Shown here: in pieces, positions 54,666 through 59,968 of the stretch
Layout of the letters: each line of letters opens with the position of its first letter
Numbering within the stretch: position 1 is the stretch's first letter
DNA from: Didymodactylos carnosus
Lineage: Eukaryota; Rotifera; Eurotatoria; Philodinida; Philodinidae
Assembly: GCA_905250885.1 (NCBI GenBank)
Contig: CAJNOQ010000244.1
Span: 1-59,968, forward strand
Reading direction: 5' to 3'
Length of the DNA stretch: 59,968 nucleotides
Program-made: the position numbers and the translations under genes
The notes under the pieces: model-generated
Databases searched by the model: none
Seen by the model: the letters and a program-made list of their open reading frames with translations, nothing else
Told to the model about the DNA's origin: nothing

Positions 54666-56431
54666 ATATCGACACTGGAGACGTTTTCCACAGATGCGGA
54701 TAAAGCTGAACTCTTCAATTCTCATTTTTCCTCTTATTCTTCTCTTCAGAAGCAAATTCCTCCTTCTACCACTCCAGACTTGCCAACGATGGATAAACAC
54801 CTCGACTTTTCCATACGGGATGTTGAGCGTTTACTTCAGAAATTGGATAAAAAGTCTACTGTTGGTATTGACGGAATTCCTTCTTCCTTTCTCTCTTCTT
54901 GTGCTGACATTCTCTCACCTCACCTTCACTTCATTTTTCATCTGTGTCTTTCTACTAGCAATTTTCCAACTTTATGGAAAACTGCATTCATTGTACCTGT
55001 TCATAAAAAAGGCGCTCTTGCCGATATTTCTAACTATCGCCCTATTTCACTTCTTCCTGTTGTTTCTAAAGTGTTTGAACGTCTAACTTATAATTTTATT
55101 TTTTCTCATCTTTCGAAACACTCTTTTTTTGTAAACAAACAGTTCGGTTTTCGTCCTAAACATTCTACTCTGGATGCTTTGTTGTTTTTATCTTCAACCG
55201 TCTTTAAATTTTGGAATGCTGGTGTAAAGTGTGTTGGTGTGTCTTTTGATTTTTCTAAAGCATTTGACTCTGTTCCTCATTTTCTCTTGTTAGAAAAATT
55301 ATCTCGTTGTGGTGTGCGTGATTCTTTGTTGTCTCTTCTATCTTCTTACCTTTCGAACCGTTGTTTGTTGAATGTTTTTTTGATTGTTCCTCTCTCCCCT
55401 ACTGATTCTTCTAATTTTTCTCATGTTCAAAACTGTATAAACTCTGTTTCTCATTGATGTTCTTCCAATCTCATGTCTCTAAATGTTTCTAAATGTTGTT
55501 GGCTTCCTTTTTCTTTCCATCTCTTTCCGTATGTTTATAATCAATTGTATCTCAATGGTGTTCCTCTCTCTGTTGTGTCTTCTGTTCGTTGTCTTGGTGT
55601 TCTTGTTTCGCAGGATCTTAGGTGGAATGATCATGCCAAGGACATTGCTTTTGCTTGTCGGCGCAAGCTTGGAGCATTGAATCGTGTCTTTGGATTAGCT
55701 CCAACTGAAGTTCGGCGTCGAATCTATCTTTCTTCTATTCTTCTAAAATTTACTATTGTTGTGCCTTGTATGATAGTTCGTTTTCTCTTACTGTTCTTGA
55801 TTCTGTAAACAAACTTGCTTCTCGTATTATTTCTCGCAATTTTGACTATCATTCTTCTAGTTCCCTACTTGTATCTCAACTTTCTCTTCCTAAACTTTCT
55901 CTTCGTCGTAAATACTTTAGACTTCTACAGTTTTTCAAAATTTATCATCGTCTAAGTCCTGTTTCTCTTTTTTATACTATTCATCGTCCTCACTATTCAT
56001 CTTTACGTCTTCATCACTCTAAATACGTTCGCATTCCATCTTCTGTTGATGGTTTTTCTCCGCAAACGGTGCATGCTTCCTTTTTTTATTCAACTATTGC
56101 TGATTGGAATAATCTCCCAGAGTCAGTTATTTGTCTTTCTTCTTTAACGTCTTTCAAAACAGCTTTACTTCAGTATCTCTTCCAGTGAAACATGTCAGTT
56201 ATGAATTTATATTTATTCTTTTTTCTTATTTCTTTTTTAAAAAAACTTTTTTACTTTCTTTTTTTTTCTTTTTACTACTTCTGGTCCTAACGTTAGTTGT
56301 CTTGTTTGTTCTGTTCTTGTTTTACTCTTTTGATGTTGCTTGGCTTGAGTCATTGCTTTTACAGGTCGGTGACCTTTGATGACTCGCACTTTTCGTGAAT
56401 AAAACAGTCTTAGTCTTAGCCTTAGTCTTAG
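54666..56431 (+). pseudogene. Dead LINE (Jockey/CR1-like) reverse transcriptase
   Basis: Residues translated from 54666 read as a non-LTR reverse transcriptase: DADKAELFNSHFSS, IPSSFLSSC, WKTAFIVPVHKKG, NYRPISLLPVVSKVFERL, FGFRPKHSTLDALL and FDFSKAFDSVPHFLL. After SYLSNR the frame jumps straight to LIVPLSPTDSSNF, so the block holding GVPQGSxLGP and the catalytic YADD is deleted. A TGA at 55455 sits where Trp is expected, and the frame continues in phase to about 55750. A frameshift then moves the C-terminal part to another frame (55766-56188; LPKLSLRRKYFRLLQFFKIY, DWNNLPESV). The 3' UTR ends in CTTAG-type units near 56405-56431. The N-terminal endonuclease is missing, so the copy is also 5'-truncated; the 5' limit is unclear because a MITE sits there. 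Confidence 0.88.
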
Positions 56432-56690
56432 GAGAGGAGAAACACGAAGCGTCACTTCTGAAAAGTAACGAAGGGGAAAAAATGTTTTCATCGGGGTCGT
56501 AGCGGATTCTAATGAAGGGGTTCTTCGTGCATTTATGCTGCACTAGTGTTTAAAGAAAACTGGATATGAACAAAGCTTTTTTTGATGTAAAAAGAAGAAG
56601 GTATGCATGTCTACGTGCTTGAGAAAGCACACTCTACATACATACGCTGCTTCAAAATCTCATCAGAAACACTTTCAGATTCAAAGAAAA

Positions 56691-58145
56691 ATGGCTCGAA
56701 ATAAGCCCTGGGAAACACCTATGCCAATGGCAAGTCAACCTATTTCCACTTCATTTGGATCTCTGAATACAGGTTATCCAACAGTGGAACCAAACTTATC
56801 ACAGTACGTATTCTCTTCTTTGTTACAATAGTCGTGTAACTAAAACTTCATCTCAGGTCAGCCTATCAACAAAACATGCAACGAACTGTGCCACAACCTC
56901 CTCCTCGCATACAACCACAAAACGTTCAAGTACCCGGTGGAATATTCGGCGGTGGATATGGTTATGCACCACATATGGGTGGCTATGCCGCTAATCCCTA
57001 TTATGGTGGAGCGGGCTATGGTGGAGCGGGCTATGGTGGAGCGGGTTCTTATTTTGGATCTCCAAGATCATTACCGACAAGTAATTTTGCTCAATTAGCT
57101 GTTGAAGAATCGCGTAATGCTTTTCAATCCATGGACAGTGTTGTCCAGACATTTCGTTCAATTAGCCTAATGTTAGAATCAACATTTACAAGTGTTTATA
57201 GTTCATTTCGTGCTGTTACCGATGTATTTGATCATTTTACTCGTTTACGTTCACAACTGACAACAATCTATCCATTAATTATTCTATGGCGTTTTATCAA
57301 ATTTCTCTTAAATCGAATATTAAGACTACTTAGATTAAGATCGACATCAGCAACATCTCCGGATATGAATGAATCTTGGTCAAAAATATATGATACATTA
57401 AAAAATGCAAATCAAACTGCAGACCCAACAAACACGACAAAATCATCCTCTGGTTTACTAGTAGCTCTGTTTTTTTTTGTTACATTTGGTACTCCAATGC
57501 TAATGTTACATTTCTTAAATTCAATTATTAAAAGACGACAAGGTAGAAACAAAGATCTTTTTTATGTACGTAATAAATGTTTACTTTATCTTTTAGGCAA
57601 TATCAACTGGATGCAAAACGAGAAAAGTCTTGTGCGTGCTGTTGCATTATATGATTATACTGCTCGAAATGCTGACGAATTATCATTTAAGCAAGGAACA
57701 TATCTGTCGTTAGCGCCATATGGTAAGTTTGAATCTGAATCTCACTGTACAGAAGCATCTGAGATCATTAACAATTTTTTGTAGCGTTTCAATCGACTAC
57801 ATCAAATTGGTTGCTCGCCACAGTGGATCGCGTTTCATGTGGTCTTATACCTGCAAATTATATTCAAGTATTTAAACCAAATATGTTGCTTTCTCGTCCA
57901 TCTTCGACAGGAAATCTAAACAATCTAACGTTACATCCTCAACAACCAATGGTAATCAACAATCAACAAACACAACCTTCTATTCCCGTAAATCAATAAC
58001 ATGTTAGTATTAAATTTTCTATTCTCATATTTGCTCTGTTACATTTTAGGCAATTACTGTTAATGGCGTTAATTCTGATACTCTAAGTCAACAACAAATC
58101 CCTTTATTGACTCAAGATTCTATGAAAGTAGACAACGAATCTTGA
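56691..58145 (+). CDS. PEX13: Peroxisomal membrane protein PEX13
   Basis: Five exons: 56691-56803, 56857-57542, 57597-57722, 57785-57987, 58050-58145, giving 407 residues (human PEX13 has 403). PEX13 is a core docking protein of the peroxisomal matrix import machinery, binding PEX5 and PEX14. N-terminal Pro/Gln-rich part and Gly/Tyr-rich segment (FGGGYGYAPHMGG and three exact 15-bp repeats encoding GAGYG at 57005-57049). Then come the conserved PEX13 region (NAFQSMDSVVQTFRSISLML, LTTIYPLIILWRFIKFLL), a hydrophobic segment near LLVALFFFVTFGTPML, and the C-terminal SH3 domain (LVRAVALYDYTARNADELSF, NWLLATVDRVSCGLIPANYI). The 54-bp intron 57543-57596 has no stop and is a multiple of three, so retention would only add 18 residues. 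The last exon is less certain; without it the protein would end at a TAA near 57999. Confidence 0.93.
57005..57049 (+). repeat. Three 15-bp tandem repeats in PEX13
   Basis: Three copies of GGTGGAGCGGGCTAT (the last diverging at its end) encode the repeated Gly-Ala-Gly-Tyr-Gly stretch of the N-terminal region. Confidence 0.9.
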
Positions 58146-58357
58146 ATTATTGTTGCTTGTGTGTGATATTAAATTCGTTTTTTTTCGATCCGATATGTGT
58201 GACTTATGATTTGACTGTAACTTATTTTACAATTCTTTTTATAACAAAGTTAGAAAAATTCTATTTTGAACTTAAAATAAAGTATGCCGAGATATTTGAG
58301 CTGATAGATGACACTTTCAAAAATGGTGTGAGCATCAGTGTATGTCATTTGTTGAAG

Positions 58358-59577
58358 ATGTCTCATGAGAAAACGTTTCATGTAGTTATTACGGGTGCAT
58401 CGGGCGTTCTAGGTCGTTCAATGCTTAAAACGTTTCAAGATACTAATTGGAAAGTGACAGGTACATCTGTCTCTAAAAAAATTAAAATTTGCTTGTATTA
58501 TATCACATTTTTATTCTAGGTTTAGCTTATAGTCGTGCTAAAAATAATTTGATTAAATGTGATCTGACAAATTTTGATGAAATAAACGCATTGATCAAAG
58601 ATTTGAAAGTAAGTCGTCTTTCGTTTAACAATCTAAAAAGACAAATTTTTGTTGATTGTTTTCGAAGCCCCATGCACTAATACATTGTGCAGCTGAACGA
58701 AAACCAGATGAATTTGAGAAAAATGCAAATAAATCAAATCTGTTAAATATTGATGTGACAAAAAATTTAGCAGAATTATGTGGTAAGTTCAAGATGTTTT
58801 TAATGTTATAACTTTTCTTACTCATGCTATTGTTTTCTCATTTTTAGCCACTCTAAAAATATTTTTTATTTTGATTAGTACTGACTATGTATTTGACGGC
58901 AAACATCCTCCCTATCAAGAAGACTCTCAGCCAAATCCCATAAATGCGTACGGATCGAGTAAATATCAAGCGGAAATGGTTGTTATTGGAACTTCAACTG
59001 GTAAATTATAAAAATAACAACATTTGAATTTAATTTTAACATATTTTGTTTAATTTCTTAGAACATGTAATTCTTCGCGTCCCGCTATTATACGGAGAAG
59101 TAGAAAGTCTAGATGAAAACGCCGTAACCATATTGTTTAAGTTTATCAAAGATCATCAAACAAAAGTAAAAATGGACGATTGTCAAAAACGTTTTCCCAC
59201 ATATATAGGAGACGTGGCTAGTGTTTGTTTACAGTTATGTACGAAACGTTTGAAAGATGTAAGTATATTACAATGTATGTTTGAAAGAATAAAAACTGTC
59301 TGTTGTCGTTTTCTTTGTCTAGAATAAATCAAATATTCATGGTATATTTCATTTTTCTGGCTCACAAGAAATGACAAAATATAAAATGACGCAATTAATT
59401 GCGAATATATTCCATTTTAACATTGATCATATCGAACGTGATACAAATAGCTCGTCGAATGTTCAACGACCAGATAATGCTCAATTAAGTACAAATAAAC
59501 TACCTCACATTGGAATACAAATTGAAAATGTCAACTTTGAACAAACAATTAAAACGTGCATAGAACCGTTTGTTTAG
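58358..59577 (+). CDS. MAT2B: Methionine adenosyltransferase 2 subunit beta
   Basis: Six exons: 58358-58460, 58520-58608, 58668-58782, 58848-59000, 59062-59258, 59323-59577, closing in frame to 303 residues (human forms are about 323-334). MAT2B is an NAD(P)-binding, RmlD/dTDP-rhamnose-reductase-like protein that regulates the MAT2A catalytic subunit in S-adenosylmethionine synthesis. Seen here: Rossmann glycine motif VVITGASGVLGRSM (8-21), ALIHCAAERKPDEF, ISTDYVFDGKHPPY, the YxxxK pair in NAYGSSKYQAEM, HVILRVPLLYGEVE, QKRFPTYIGDVASVC, GIFHFSGSQEMTKYKM and RPDNAQLSTNKL. It starts 212 bp after the PEX13 stop on the same strand; co-transcription is possible but unproven. Confidence 0.95.
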
Positions 59578-59616
59578 ATAATTCCATCTTATGAAATATT
59601 TTTGACCTTTTTTCAA

Positions 59617-59622
59617 AATAAA
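59617..59622 (+). terminator. Poly(A) signal of MAT2B
   Basis: AATAAA lies 40 nt after the MAT2B stop codon, in a suitable position for cleavage and polyadenylation. Confidence 0.6.
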
Positions 59623-59968
59623 TATTAGTTATTGCGAACGCTTTTCATGTTTATTGCGGAACTAACTTATATCTATCTGTGTAAGATTCGTTTTGTGTTT
59701 TCCCAGAAGTGACATTTGTGTTCTCCTTTCCTTGTGACACAGAAAAAAAAGCTTAACATTATTTATATTCATATCATTAATTTGTGTTAAAAAATGACAT
59801 TATCATTAGGTAATTAGCAACAACACATATACTCATGTTCGTTGCATCGTCAACAGAATGAAAAAAATCGACTTATTACTTAGTGATTGAAAATATTGGC
59901 TATCAAACCGTATCTTATAGCTCTTCTATCATATAGTAGACAGAACGACAGAATTTTTACCTATAGAT
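59623..59968. other. Intergenic end of window
   Basis: AT-rich DNA; nothing recognised. Confidence 0.5.

Overview
This is eukaryotic nuclear DNA from a small AT-rich metazoan genome. The genes have mostly short (about 50-100 bp) GT-AG introns, long A/T-rich spacers and many short inverted-repeat transposons. Gene content (hillarin, a GPI-type Ig protein, VCP, TAF6, PEX13, MAT2B) is animal. The base composition, short introns and recurring splice acceptor just before start codons would suit a rotifer (bdelloid- or Brachionus-like). That placement is inference, since no lineage-specific marker was seen.

Layout. 1-10 kb: no convincing genes; five terminal-inverted-repeat or foldback elements, one nested inside another and one hAT-like with an 8-bp target duplication. 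10.0-11.1 kb: an intact single-exon, membrane-anchored, synaptotagmin-like C2 protein (+). 12.0-13.2 kb: a decayed protein-kinase relic (-). 13.4-15.9 kb: two large foldback elements side by side. 17.4-18.5 kb: a five-exon, two-Ig-domain, probably GPI-anchored adhesion protein (-). 18.6-29.1 kb: about 10.5 kb with no supported gene. 29.1-34.1 kb: a 13-exon hillarin/KY-family protein (LIM domain, coiled coil, transglutaminase-like fold; -), with a 5S rRNA-like fragment in an intron. 37.8-38.5 kb: a 5'-truncated LINE flanked by a duplication of about 45 bp. 40.2-40.5 kb: a hAT-like MITE. 41.1-44.5 kb: VCP/p97 (-), complete in seven exons. 44.8-52.3 kb: TAF6 (-), 13 exons, whose last intron (4.9 kb) holds a separate intact proline-rich-repeat gene and a transposon nested in a transposon. 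54.5-56.4 kb: a dead LINE reverse transcriptase interrupted by a hAT MITE. 56.7-58.1 kb PEX13 and 58.4-59.6 kb MAT2B lie head to tail (+).

The genes do not form one pathway. VCP (segregase), TAF6 (TFIID), PEX13 (peroxisome import) and MAT2B (methionine adenosyltransferase regulation) are housekeeping genes; hillarin and the Ig protein belong to cytoskeleton and cell-surface biology. All exon phases in these models were checked by hand and close in frame to full-length proteins. The most interesting signals are: loss of the whole catalytic triad in the hillarin transglutaminase-like domain; matching intron positions inside both Walker A motifs of VCP; a splice acceptor 6-36 nt before six start codons (a possible trans-splicing signature); the nested gene in TAF6; and the layered transposon insertions.
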